Source of the DNA: an uncultured Rhodospirillales bacterium | GTDB taxonomy: Bacteria; Pseudomonadota; Alphaproteobacteria; Acetobacterales; Acetobacteraceae | Direction of reading: 5' to 3' | Length of the DNA: 64,000 bases | Assembly: GCA_903844135.1 (NCBI GenBank) | Contig: CAIMSN010000071.1 | Location: 1 to 64,000, forward strand | Shown here: positions 24,568 to 32,774 of the stretch, piece by piece | How positions within the stretch are numbered: the first letter of the stretch is position 1 | Layout of the letters: the number at the start of each line of letters is the position of its first letter | Made by a program: the position numbers and the translations under genes | The notes under the pieces: model-generated | The model's input: only the letters and a program-made list of their open reading frames with translations | Database searches by the model: none | What the model was told of the DNA's origin: nothing

Positions 24568-26658
24568 ATGGCTACCCCTGTTCAGAAGATCACCCTCTCG
24601 CCCTCGCGCGACATCCCCTTCAACAAGCTCTTGCTCTCCCAGTCGAACGTCCGGCGGGTGAAGGCTGGCGTCTCGGTCGAGGAGCTGGCCGACGACATCG
24701 CCCGCCGCGGCCTCTTGCAGGGCCTTAGCGTGCGCGCTGTCGTCGACCAGGCCGGCGTCGAGACCGGCATGTTCGAGATCCCGGCCGGCGGCCGGCGCTA
24801 CCGGGCGCTGGAGCTGCTGGTGAAGCAGAAGCGCCTCGCCAAGACGGCGCCGGTGCCGTGCATCATCCGCGACAGTGGCATCGCCGAGGAGGATTCGCTC
24901 GCCGAGAACGTCCAGCGAGCGCCGCTTCACCCGCTCGACCAGTTCCGGGGGTTCCTGGCGCTCCGCGAGAAGGGGCAGTCCGAGGAAGAGATCGCTGCCG
25001 CCTTCTTCGTCTCGGTCAACGTGGTGAAGCAGCGCCTGAAGCTTGCGTCGGTCTCGCCGGCCTTGCTCGATGTCTATGCCGAGGACGGCATGACGCTTGA
25101 CCAACTCATGGCCTTCACCGTCTCCGGTGACCCTGAGCGCCAGGAGCAGGTCTTCGAACGCCTTAAGGCCTCCTACGACAAGCAGCCCTACGTCATCCGC
25201 CGCATGCTGACCGAGGGTGCCGTCCGGGCCTCCGACAAGCGCGCACAGTTCATCGGCCTCGACGCCTATGTGGCGGCGGGCGGCACCGTGCTGCGCGACC
25301 TGTTCCAGGGCGATGATGGCGGCTGGCTGCAGGATGTCCCGCTCATCGACCAGATGGTGGCCGATAAGCTGAAGGCGGACGCCGAGGCGATCGCCGCCGA
25401 AGGCTGGAAGTGGATCAAGGTCGCGCCCGACTTCGCCTACGGCCATGCCTTCGGTCTGCGCCAGCTTCGTGGCGAGGCCGTGCCGCTGACCGCCGAGGAG
25501 GAGGCGAGCCGCGATGCGCTCCAGGCCGAGCTGGACCGCCTGTCGGACGAATATCAGGACGCGGACGAACTGCCGGACGAAGTGGACGAGCGCCTGTCGG
25601 AGCTGGAGACGCTGATCGAGGGCTTCGACGACCGACCCGTGGTGTTCGACGCGGCCGAGATCGCGTGCGCCGGCGCTTTCGTCAGCATCGGCGCCGAGGG
25701 CCAGCTTCGCGTCGAGCGCGGCTATGTCCGGCCGGAAGACGAGTTGCCGACTGAACCCGCGCCCGAGCTGCACGCGGACAGCGACGATGAACGCGTTATG
25801 GCCGCCAGCTACGAGGGCGACGATGCTGTTGTGACGGCGGAGCCCGACGCCGAACCGGAGGAGGACGAGGGTCTTTCGCCCATCTCCGACCGCCTGATGA
25901 CCGAGCTGACCTCGCACCGGACGCTTGGCCTGCGCCACGCGCTCGGCGAGCGTCCAGACGTCGCCTTCGTCGCGGCCCTGCACGTTCTAACGCTGAAGAC
26001 CTTCTACCACTACGGTTCGGATAGCTGCCTTGAGCTGGACCTGAAGAGCGTCAGCTTCGGGACGCAGGCGCCGGGGCTCAACGACAGCGCATCGGCCGAG
26101 GCGATCCGCGCGCGGCACGAGCGCTGGTCGAAGGCGCTTCCCAAGGAATCGGCCGATCTCTGGGACGCGCTGCAGGACTGGGACGGCGACAGCCGGGCGG
26201 CCCTTTTCGCCCACATCGTCAGCCTGTCGGTGAACGCGGTCTACGAGCCTTGGAACCGGCGGCCCCGCGCCGTGGCCCATGCCGATCGGCTGGCGCAAGC
26301 GGTTGATCTCGACATGGCGGCCGCCGGGTGGAAGCCGACCGTGGACAACTTCCTCGGCCGGGTCACCAAGGCCCGCATCCTTCAGGCGGTTTCCCAGGCA
26401 AAGAGCCACCGCGCCGCCGATCGAATCGAACACCTCAAGAAGGGTGACATGGCGGCCGAGGCGGAGACGCTCCTGGCCGACACAGGCTGGCTGCCCGAGC
26501 CGCTCCGCACACCGGCCAGCGCCGTTGAGGCAGAACCAGCCCCGGAATCTGCGGCCGAGGAAACCGCAGAGCAGTCCAGCGAAAAACTGCCGGACAACGA
26601 CGACGAGCCGGTCCCGCAGAATGACGACGCCGGCGAGCCGATGATTGCCGCCGAATAG
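24568..26658 (+). CDS. Large ParB/RepB/Spo0J-family protein
   Basis: A 696-residue protein. The N-terminal ParB domain (residues about 10-230) shows LLLSQSNVRR, GRRYRALELL and AENVQRAPLHPLDQF, the arginine-rich box that in ParB binds CTP. A HTH follows (EIAAAFFVSVNVVKQRLKL). The remaining 450 residues include acidic and coiled stretches and are typical of long ParB-like proteins on alphaproteobacterial ICEs, whose role is not settled. GGAG lies 10 nt upstream. It has no ParA beside it; the parA here is 8 kb downstream. Confidence 0.85.
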   Translation: MATPVQKITLSPSRDIPFNKLLLSQSNVRRVKAGVSVEELADDIARRGLLQGLSVRAVVDQAGVETGMFEIPAGGRRYRALELLVKQKRLAKTAPVPCIIRDSGIAEEDSLAENVQRAPLHPLDQFRGFLALREKGQSEEEIAAAFFVSVNVVKQRLKLASVSPALLDVYAEDGMTLDQLMAFTVSGDPERQEQVFERLKASYDKQPYVIRRMLTEGAVRASDKRAQFIGLDAYVAAGGTVLRDLFQGDDGGWLQDVPLIDQMVADKLKADAEAIAAEGWKWIKVAPDFAYGHAFGLRQLRGEAVPLTAEEEASRDALQAELDRLSDEYQDADELPDEVDERLSELETLIEGFDDRPVVFDAAEIACAGAFVSIGAEGQLRVERGYVRPEDELPTEPAPELHADSDDERVMAASYEGDDAVVTAEPDAEPEEDEGLSPISDRLMTELTSHRTLGLRHALGERPDVAFVAALHVLTLKTFYHYGSDSCLELDLKSVSFGTQAPGLNDSASAEAIRARHERWSKALPKESADLWDALQDWDGDSRAALFAHIVSLSVNAVYEPWNRRPRAVAHADRLAQAVDLDMAAAGWKPTVDNFLGRVTKARILQAVSQAKSHRAADRIEHLKKGDMAAEAETLLADTGWLPEPLRTPASAVEAEPAPESAAEETAEQSSEKLPDNDDEPVPQNDDAGEPMIAAE

Positions 26659-26674
26659 CTGCCGACTGCAACGA

Positions 26675-26739
26675 GGCCCGTCGCCCGGACCACTCCACGA
26701 AGCAGGCTTCGGGGACCTGGGCGGCGGGCCTTTTCTTTT
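26675..26739 (+). terminator. Terminator-like hairpin between parB-like and toprim genes
   Basis: GGCCCGTCGCCC (26675-26686) pairs with GGGCGGCGGGCC (26719-26730), 12 bp with one G-U pair, followed by TTTTCTTTT. The loop contains an inner stem CGAAG/CTTCG. The T tract ends just before the GAGGA RBS of the next gene, so it may act as an attenuator. Confidence 0.6.
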
Positions 26740-26750
26740 CGAGGACCATC

Positions 26751-27803
26751 ATGAGCAACACCGCACATGATCTCGCACAGCGACTAGGTCGGCAGGCCGA
26801 GGCTGTGTGCCGCCGTTACCTCTCCTCCGGCCGTCGTGAAGGCGGCTATTGGTTGGTCGGCGACGCCCGCAACGTCGCTGGCCGTTCGATGTTCGTGCGT
26901 CTCAAGGAGACGGCGAAAGGGCCGGCGGGCAAATGGAGCGACGCAGCCACCGGCGAACATGGCGACCTGCTCGACGTCATCCGCGAAAGCTGTGGTCTGG
27001 TCGATTTTAAAGACGTCGCCGACGAGGCGCGTTTGTTCCTCAGCCTCCCGCATCCTGAGCCCGAGCCCGATCAATCCCGAGCACGCGGACCCAGTGCCCC
27101 GACCGGATCACCGGAAGCGTCACGGCGACTGTTCGGCATGTCGCAGCCGATTTCCCGGACTCTCGTAGAAACGTATCTGCGTAATCGCGGCATTACGGCT
27201 TTGCACGGAACCGGAAGCCTCCGCTTCCATCCGCGTTGCTACTATCGACCCGACGACGATAGCCTGACCGAGACCTGGCCAGCGATGATCGCATCCGTCA
27301 CCGACCTCTCCGGCCATCTGACCGGCGCGCACCGCACCTGGCTCGATCCGGGCGGATTTTCAGAGGCGACGCTCGGCAAGGCGCCAATCGACACGCCGAG
27401 ACGGGCGATGGGCGACCTTCTCGGTCACGCCGTTCGGTTTGGCGTGGCGGGCGAAGTGATGGCTGCCGGTGAGGGCATCGAGACGATGCTTTCGCTCCGA
27501 TGCGTCTTGCCAACTATGCCGATGGTCGCCGCTCTCTCGGCAGCGCATCTCTCGGCCATCTTGTTCCCGGACACGCTGCGGCGGCTCTATATCGCTCGCG
27601 ACGATGATCCTGCCGGTGGTGGCGCAATGGCGACCCTGGTCGACCGTGCGCAGGAGGCCGGGATCGAGGCGATCGGGATGTTGCCACGGCTCGGCGACTT
27701 CAACGAGGATCTCCGATTGCTCGGGATTGATGCGCTTCGAGCGACCAGCCGGGTGCAGATCGCGGCGCAGGACGTCGCCCGCTTCATGGCGCTGGCGGCA
27801 TAG
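26751..27803 (+). CDS. Toprim-domain protein (phage/plasmid primase-like)
   Basis: A 350-residue protein. The N-terminal half contains GKWSDAATGEHGDLLDVIRE, found in DUF7146/primase-like N-termini. The C-terminal half is a Toprim domain: GEGIETMLSL gives the Glu and YIARDDDPAG the DxD pair. There is no zinc finger or helicase domain, so it may supply priming or nicking to the ICE replicon. RBS GAGGA lies 6 nt upstream. Confidence 0.85.
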   Translation: MSNTAHDLAQRLGRQAEAVCRRYLSSGRREGGYWLVGDARNVAGRSMFVRLKETAKGPAGKWSDAATGEHGDLLDVIRESCGLVDFKDVADEARLFLSLPHPEPEPDQSRARGPSAPTGSPEASRRLFGMSQPISRTLVETYLRNRGITALHGTGSLRFHPRCYYRPDDDSLTETWPAMIASVTDLSGHLTGAHRTWLDPGGFSEATLGKAPIDTPRRAMGDLLGHAVRFGVAGEVMAAGEGIETMLSLRCVLPTMPMVAALSAAHLSAILFPDTLRRLYIARDDDPAGGGAMATLVDRAQEAGIEAIGMLPRLGDFNEDLRLLGIDALRATSRVQIAAQDVARFMALAA

Positions 27804-28132
27804 CCGGAACGGGATGACGGGCGGCGCGGCAGCGCCGTCGCACGACAGCCGGCGGTCATGCTTCCCCCGATGTCGGAGAGGACCGCCCCACGGCCTTCTG
27901 AGAGGGCGATCGGGCGGCAAGCGGCCCGGACCGGCAATGGCTTCGGCCAACGATTTTCCGGCGCGGCCCCGAGGGGCCGCTTTCCATCGCGAAGCAAAAT
28001 CGCCGGCCTTCGCCATCCTTCGCTGTCGCTTCGGCCCTCCGCTGCGCTGCGGGTGCAGGTCCGGACCGCCTGCCGCCTTCGTCGCCATGAAGGCCGCGAT
28101 GGGCGCGGTCGATCCGACGAAGGACGCCTGCG
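27804..28132 (+). other. Intergenic region with one strong short hairpin
   Basis: About 330 bp without a supported gene. GCGGCCCC (27963-27970) and GGGGCCGC (27973-27980) form a perfect 8-bp stem with a 2-base loop, followed only by TTT. Apart from the RBS GAAGGA before the next gene, nothing else stands out. Confidence 0.4.
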
Positions 28133-29062
28133 ATGACCACCGACCACAACGACGATTTCGAGCCGCACCACAGCTCATCCCCGACCGACCAGGTCCTCCA
28201 CGAACTCCAGCTCTATGGCTACCGTCCCTTCCACGACGAGCCCGACCCCCGGCCGCTTCCCGAGGCGAACATCCTTGTCGGCAGCATCTCCGACATCTTC
28301 GACGCCCTGGTGGTGGCGTTGGCCGACACGCGCCTCGAACCCGACCTTGAGGACCTGCTCTGGTCGACGGTGAACGTCTTTCATCGCGCCATCGACCGGA
28401 TCGAACGCGAACTCGACGACAACGAGCTGGCGCAGCAACGCTCCCAGCGGGAACAGGATGGCAGCGAGGTCAAATCCGTCGAGTTGGAGCGCCTGACGGC
28501 GGAAGGCCAGACGCTGATCGAACGACGCAACGCCTTCGAGCTGATGCGCGACCAAGCCGCCGATCAATTCGAGCAACACACCCATTCAGCCTGGCGGCCA
28601 CGCAACGGGTCGAAGGTCAACCATCGCAACCTCACCTCGGCGATGATCGACAGCCGCGACTTCCTGGCGGCGAAGAAGCGCGCCGACAACCAGGTGCTCC
28701 TGCCGGCGGGTCCGAAGGTAGCGCTTACCGGCGGGCTCGATTTCAACGATCACCGGCTGATCTGGGCGAAACTCGATCAGGTCCACGCCAAGCACCCCAA
28801 CATGGTGCTGTTGCACGGTGGATCGCCAAAGGGCGCCGAGCTGATCGCCACCAAATGGGCCGACAATCGCAAGGTCCCACAGATCGCGTTCAAGCCCGAC
28901 TGGACGAAACACGCCAAGGCCGCGCCGTTCAAGCGCAACGATGCGATGGTGGAGACCCTGCCGATCGGCGTCCTGCACTTCCCGGGCACCGGCATCCAGG
29001 ACAACCTCGCCGACAAGGCGAAGAAGCTCGGCATCCCGGTCTGGAAGTTCGGCAACGCGTGA
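28133..29062 (+). CDS. DUF2493 (SLOG/YspA-like) domain-containing protein
   Basis: A 309-residue protein. Residues about 190-300 form the DUF2493 domain (VALTGGLDFNDHRLIW, MVLLHGGSPKGAELIATKWA, and a late HFPGTG), a Rossmann-like SLOG fold predicted to bind nucleotide-derived ligands. The N-terminal 180 residues are mostly charged coiled-coil (DRIERELDDNELAQQRSQRE). It is common on this ICE family next to DUF932, ParB and toprim genes. Confidence 0.85.
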   Translation: MTTDHNDDFEPHHSSSPTDQVLHELQLYGYRPFHDEPDPRPLPEANILVGSISDIFDALVVALADTRLEPDLEDLLWSTVNVFHRAIDRIERELDDNELAQQRSQREQDGSEVKSVELERLTAEGQTLIERRNAFELMRDQAADQFEQHTHSAWRPRNGSKVNHRNLTSAMIDSRDFLAAKKRADNQVLLPAGPKVALTGGLDFNDHRLIWAKLDQVHAKHPNMVLLHGGSPKGAELIATKWADNRKVPQIAFKPDWTKHAKAAPFKRNDAMVETLPIGVLHFPGTGIQDNLADKAKKLGIPVWKFGNA

Positions 29063-29081
29063 GCGCCGCCGAACCATCGGA

Positions 29082-29759
29082 TTAGCTCAGTTCTACTGGG
29101 TCCGGCAGCATTCCATTGGTAGCCTTCAATGGGGATGCCTGAGTAATCTGCCGCACCCCCTGTAATCCTTCGAGATAGGCCGCGTCCAACTTCACCTTTG
29201 TCTTCGGCGCTTGTACCCGGCCAGCAAGGTTACCGGCCAAGCCGATAATGGTTTCTGCGTTCTCCTCAACAAGCTCTACGGCGCGTGAGAAGAGTTTTGC
29301 ATCAAGTTCATCCAACTCACCCTGAATCTTAGCGTCATCGGAAACGTCGCTCTTAGGTGTGCTCGCATTGCGCAAGACGTGGATCAGTTCTCTTGCTTTC
29401 GCGTGATCCTGCTCCGCGCCTTGCCCGGGATTGCGGATAATTTTGACCGCTTCCTCGGCGTCGACTTTCTTTGTCGGCGAACCTTGGCCCGGAAGTGTCT
29501 CAGCGGCTCCCCCGGCGTAGAGCACAATCACTCGCCGCTCGAGGTAAGTACAAAGCTCCTCGATTGACCCGATCGGCTCTGGAAGCGTCACCGCAGCAGT
29601 GCCGTGATGCCCATCAATCGGACCGATGATTTCGATCGACACGTCGCCGGTGCGGAACCCCAGAGCACGCGCAACCACGTAGTGCCCCATCTCATGCTGT
29701 GCGACGCGTCTCGCGAGTCGCCGAAGGTGGTCGGGTAGGGTCATGCGCCACGGTATCAT
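29082..29759 (-). CDS. Stand-alone M41 (FtsH)-like zinc protease domain protein
   Basis: A 225-residue protein with HEMGHYVVARALGF near residues 22-35 (HExxH) and ERRVIVLYAGGAAE, which matches the segment after the zinc site in FtsH-type M41 peptidases. A later acidic residue (KVDAEEAVKI) could be the third ligand. There is no AAA ATPase domain and no membrane helix, so it would act alone or with a separate ATPase. The start is uncertain: ATG 29759, ATG 29744 or GTG 29834. It converges on the DUF2493 gene. Confidence 0.6.
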   Translation of the reverse strand: MIPWRMTLPDHLRRLARRVAQHEMGHYVVARALGFRTGDVSIEIIGPIDGHHGTAAVTLPEPIGSIEELCTYLERRVIVLYAGGAAETLPGQGSPTKKVDAEEAVKIIRNPGQGAEQDHAKARELIHVLRNASTPKSDVSDDAKIQGELDELDAKLFSRAVELVEENAETIIGLAGNLAGRVQAPKTKVKLDAAYLEGLQGVRQITQASPLKATNGMLPDPVELS

Positions 29760-30021
29760 AACCAATTGGGAATCCTGAGCCGATTTGTCGAGGTGGCCAG
29801 AAGCATCCTGCCGGCTTCCTGAACCGAACAGCACCCCGCGTCTATCAGCGCTGATCCTTGGTCCGGCCGAGGGCCTGACGCCATCAACCCGTAAAGGGTC
29901 GGCTTACGCGAAGCGTGCCGCCGCTGCGTCTTCGCCTTCGCGGTGATTGCGGCCCTCGGCCGAACACATCGGGCGCCTGTCGCGCGGGGATGGTCCCCGC
30001 CTCAGCACAGGAGCCGGATCA

Positions 30022-30188
30022 ATGTCTCAAGCCCTCGCATTCGCCAACGGCTGGAACCTCGCCATCACTCTCATGGTCTGCGTCGTCGTCTTTCATGCTG
30101 ACGCTGGCAACTTCGGCGTCATGCTGGCCGCCGAATATGACAGCGATCCCGCCGCGTCATCCACGAATTCGACCCCTTCCAGCGATGA
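30022..30188 (+). pseudogene. Frameshifted small ORF (VFHADAGNFGV-type protein)
   Basis: AGGAG precedes the ATG at 30022. The frame encodes a short hydrophobic start, then VVVFHADAGNFGVMLAAEYDSDPA. Around 30150-30160 the sequence gccgcgtcatcc would, with one extra base, continue as VIHEFDPFQR and stop at 30186-30188. As sequenced, the frame runs on into the next gene. I infer a one-base deletion in an ancestral protein of about 55 residues. Confidence 0.4.
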
Positions 30189-30336
30189 AGGGGTGCATCC
30201 CCACGCAAGCTGGACCGCACAGGGCCAGCGGGATTTCCGCTCCCGCTGGCGCCTGTTTGCGGCTATACTCACGGTCGCGCCGTGGTGGTGGTGGAAGGCG
30301 CGACCGTCAGACCTTTATCTCACGGAGTACACCGCC

Positions 30337-30777
30337 ATGATCATCTTCGGACCACTACTCGTCATCGTCGGCATCGGCCATATCTGCTGGTTGCTGTTCA
30401 CACTCGCTGTCTTCGCGCTGCCGTTTTTCGCCGGTCTGACGATCGGCATCTGGGCCTTTCACTCGGGCGCCGGCGTGCTCGGCGGCATCGTCGTGGGTCT
30501 TGCGGCCGGCGGCATAACCTTTGGCCTCGGCCAGCTCGCGCTCGCCGTTGTGCCCTGGGCGTGGGCTCGGCTCTTGATGATCCTGCTCTATGTCGCGCCC
30601 GCCACCGTCGCCGGTTATAGCGCCACGCATGGTATCGCGCAGATGGCGATGCCTTCATCCACCTGGCAGACGATCTTCGCCGTCATCGGCGCGATCGCCG
30701 TCACCGTCACGGCGTTCGTCCGCTTCACCGGAATGGCCGCGCCCGGACCAGCCGGACAGGGCTTGGCGCGGGGCTGA
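30337..30777 (+). CDS. Small multi-pass membrane protein
   Basis: A 146-residue protein from ATG 30337 (GGAG 9 nt upstream). It shows four to five hydrophobic segments: IIFGPLLVIVGIGHICWLL, AVFALPFFAGLTIGIWAF, a Gly-rich helix, and a last helix near WQTIFAVIGAIAVTVTAF. No family is named. Because of the frameshift upstream, the frame is open back to 30022, so a 251-residue fusion could also be made. Confidence 0.6.
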   Translation: MIIFGPLLVIVGIGHICWLLFTLAVFALPFFAGLTIGIWAFHSGAGVLGGIVVGLAAGGITFGLGQLALAVVPWAWARLLMILLYVAPATVAGYSATHGIAQMAMPSSTWQTIFAVIGAIAVTVTAFVRFTGMAAPGPAGQGLARG

Positions 30778-31368
30778 CACCAACACGTCGACAGGGCGGG
30801 GCTGGATCAGGCATTCCGTATGCCCGCCGTCCTCGGCGTCGAACACGGAGTGAGGGCGGTCTGGCGTCGAGGCTCACCCAATCATCGCAGAGTACCGGGC
30901 GTCGTGGCCGGGCGTTGAGGTGCTTGGCCGAGGTGGCGAGGTCTCACGCATACGGCCAACGAGGTGCATGGCAGCGCGTACAGCCGAAGCATGGCCTCGG
31001 AAACAGGACATCGGTCGGTTGCCCGGTCGGGTACACAACACCGTCGAATTTACTGGCCAGCCTCCGCAGTGACTCGAAAGTCGCCACGTTCCCCTTGATG
31101 TCAGCTCTGTCAGGCCGAGCGCACCGAACGGCCTCTTCGATGGATTGATCTGACCGAAGGCCGGCTAAAGCCTCGACCGCCTATGGCGCAACAGCGGCGT
31201 CAAAACTTTCTTCCCCTGCCGGCTACGCCGTCATTCCTCGCGAGACAAGAAAGCCTCTCCTTTGCTGTCGAGCCCCTTCGGGGTGCGCCGGCGATCGCCT
31301 CCGGCCCCTCGATCACCATCGAGGCCGCAATGGTGCGGGCTCGGAAACAGAGATCGAGGAGAACTACC
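30778..31368 (+). other. 590-bp region with one decayed minus-strand frame
   Basis: No intact gene is supported. It holds the open frame at 30944-31180 (listed separately). The last 120 bp carry paired blocks such as gagccccttcggggtgc upstream of the DUF736 gene, which could form hairpins in its leader. No terminator with a U tract was seen. Confidence 0.4.
30944..31180 (-). pseudogene. Remnant coding frame without start codon
   Basis: Minus-strand open frame of 78 codons between TAG (31181-31183) and TGA (30944-30946), with no usable start codon. Its composition is protein-like: VRCARPDRADIKGNVATFES, then a C-rich end CFGCTRCHAP. It probably represents the C-terminal end of a lost gene. No family is recognised. 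Confidence 0.35.
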
Positions 31369-31695
31369 ATGGCGACCATCGGCACCTTCAAGAAAACCGG
31401 CTCGAACGAATTCACCGGCGAAATCGTCACCCTCTCGGTCCAGGCTAAGAACGTCCGGATCGCCCCCGAAACGACCCGCTCCGGCGACAACAGCCCCAGC
31501 CACCGCGTCTATGTCGGCCGAGTCGAGATCGGCGCAGCCTGGGCCAAGCGCTCCAACGAGGGCCGCGACTATCTGGGCCTCAAGCTCGACGATCCGAGCT
31601 TCACCGCCCCGATCTTCGCCAACCTCTTCGACGACGAAGAGGGCGAAGGCTACAGCCTGATCTGGTCCCGCCCCAACGGCCGCCGGAGCGACTAA
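31369..31695 (+). CDS. DUF736 family protein (first copy)
   Basis: A 108-residue DUF736 protein: MATIGTFKKTGSNEFTGEIV at the start, then RVYVGRVEIGAAWAK and DYLGLKLDDPSF. DUF736 proteins are near-universal on this ICE/plasmid family, and their function is unknown. GAGGAGAA lies 7 nt before the ATG at 31369; upstream in-frame ATGs have no RBS. A second, more divergent copy is at 37127-37462. Confidence 0.88.
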   Translation: MATIGTFKKTGSNEFTGEIVTLSVQAKNVRIAPETTRSGDNSPSHRVYVGRVEIGAAWAKRSNEGRDYLGLKLDDPSFTAPIFANLFDDEEGEGYSLIWSRPNGRRSD

Positions 31696-31752
31696 CCACC
31701 GCCTACAATGCCCCGCCCGGCTGGTCCGGGCGGGGCATCGCCTTCTCCAAAG

Positions 31753-31896
31753 GCGCCCGTCGACCGTGCGGGCATCAATCGCAACTACGTTGGGATGCTC
31801 GAGCGCGAACAGCATTCCGCAACCGTCCATATGCTTGAAAAGCTCGCCGAGGTCCTTGGGGCGGACCCAGTCGAATTCTTCCGACGCGAGCCGTGA
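31753..31896 (+). pseudogene. Truncated XRE-type HTH regulator fragment
   Basis: The frame encodes AGINRNYVGMLEREQHSATV followed by LEKLAEVLGADPVEFFRRE, the second half of a Cro/C1-type HTH protein. The first helices are missing; upstream codons are unrelated (Pro/Gly/Ser-rich). It ends 11 bp before the convergent intact XRE gene. Confidence 0.45.
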
Positions 31897-31906
31897 GCGG
31901 CGGCCA

Positions 31907-32161
31907 TCACGGAACCTGAGGCTCGACACCCGCCTTTTTCCGAGCCTTCGCAGGCGCGGCACGCACCAGCTCGGTCGCTTCCACCTCGAGCGCCTCCGCG
32001 ATCCGGCCGAGCACGCTGACACTCGCCGAAACGTCGGCGCGTTCGATCCCTCCCACGTACCGGGCGCTCAACCCCGCTCGCTCGGCCAACTCCTCCTGCG
32101 TCATCTTTTTCGCATGACGCAATCGACGCAGATTGATCGCCATGACCTCCTTGAGATCCAT
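31907..32161 (-). CDS. XRE-family HTH regulator, QseC-like
   Basis: An 84-residue protein that is almost all Cro/C1 HTH: NLRRLRHAKKMTQEELAERA, then LSARYVGGIERADV. Size, orientation and position match QseC of ICEMlSymR7A, which is divergently transcribed from the antiactivator gene qseM and binds operators in the gap. Here a QseM-like gene lies divergent at 32390 and palindromes occupy the gap. The QseC equivalence is by synteny, not demonstrated. Confidence 0.75.
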   Translation of the reverse strand: MDLKEVMAINLRRLRHAKKMTQEELAERAGLSARYVGGIERADVSASVSVLGRIAEALEVEATELVRAAPAKARKKAGVEPQVP

Positions 32162-32188
32162 GGCGATGATGGAGCCGATACAGGAATT

Positions 32189-32205
32189 ATCGTTCCAGGA
32201 ACGAT
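32189..32205 (+). promoter_or_regulatory. 17-bp perfect palindrome, candidate QseC-like operator
   Basis: ATCGTTCCAGGAACGAT is a perfect inverted repeat centred on one A, 28 bp upstream of the XRE start. A third half-site GGTTCCGAT follows at 32206-32214. Position and symmetry fit an autoregulatory operator. Confidence 0.6.
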
Positions 32206-32296
32206 GGTTCCGATTCGTACATGGCGGTGCTATTCATCGACGCTGCGGAGGCCTCAGTTTACCATTTCCGCGAGCAACGTGATGCGCACCAAACAT

Positions 32297-32339
32297 CGCG
32301 AAGTAAGTATTTCGCGGCGCGAATCTTGCAAAAATTCGC
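32297..32339 (+). promoter_or_regulatory. Two inverted repeats upstream of the QseM-like gene
   Basis: CGCGAA-N8-TTCGCG at 32297-32316 and GCGAAT-N9-ATTCGC at 32319-32339. They lie 50-95 bp before the ATG at 32390 and differ from the 32189 palindrome, so a second regulator may bind here. Confidence 0.45.
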
Positions 32340-32389
32340 GGTAAATGAATGGCTAACATATTGCTTTGATCTCACGGGGGTAGATCGCA

Positions 32390-32653
32390 ATGACTCAGGC
32401 GCCTTTTCAGGACCGGCCGCCGCACACCGACCGCTTAAACGCCTATGACGAGCAGCATCTCGCGATCTATCTTCGGTTGCTTATGGCCGACGAAGAGGGC
32501 GCTGATTGGCGCGAAGTCGTCCAGGTGATCTTCGGCCTCAATCCGGCTCAGGAGCCCGCCCGTGCCAAAACGGTTCATGAAAGCCATCTGGCGCGGGCGC
32601 GCTGGATGACGGAGACGGGCTATCGGCACTTGCTTGAACCCCGGATGCAGTGA
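32390..32653 (+). CDS. QseM-like small antiactivator candidate
   Basis: An 87-residue protein. TKxVHESHLARARWMTETGY is the conserved end of small DUF2285-related proteins of ICEs. In ICEMlSymR7A, QseM binds and silences the activators TraR and FseA. The gene here is divergent from an XRE gene and directly upstream of the split FseA-like gene, as in that element. GGGGG at 32376-32380 is the RBS. The function is inferred from synteny and similarity by eye. Confidence 0.6.
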   Translation: MTQAPFQDRPPHTDRLNAYDEQHLAIYLRLLMADEEGADWREVVQVIFGLNPAQEPARAKTVHESHLARARWMTETGYRHLLEPRMQ

Positions 32654-32774
32654 ACCGACAGCCCAGACTTCCACGGCTCGCAGCCACACGCGATGCAACC
32701 TTAGGGACTACTTTTGCCGACGAGTTTTCCGGATCGTGGAAGCCCCCTGGAGGGACAAAACGAGAGGAAACGCC

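Noticed and set aside
24307-25983. Minus-strand open frame of 558 codons opposite the parB-like gene
   Set aside because: Antisense shadow; the plus-strand frame has the ParB signature and a plausible RBS.
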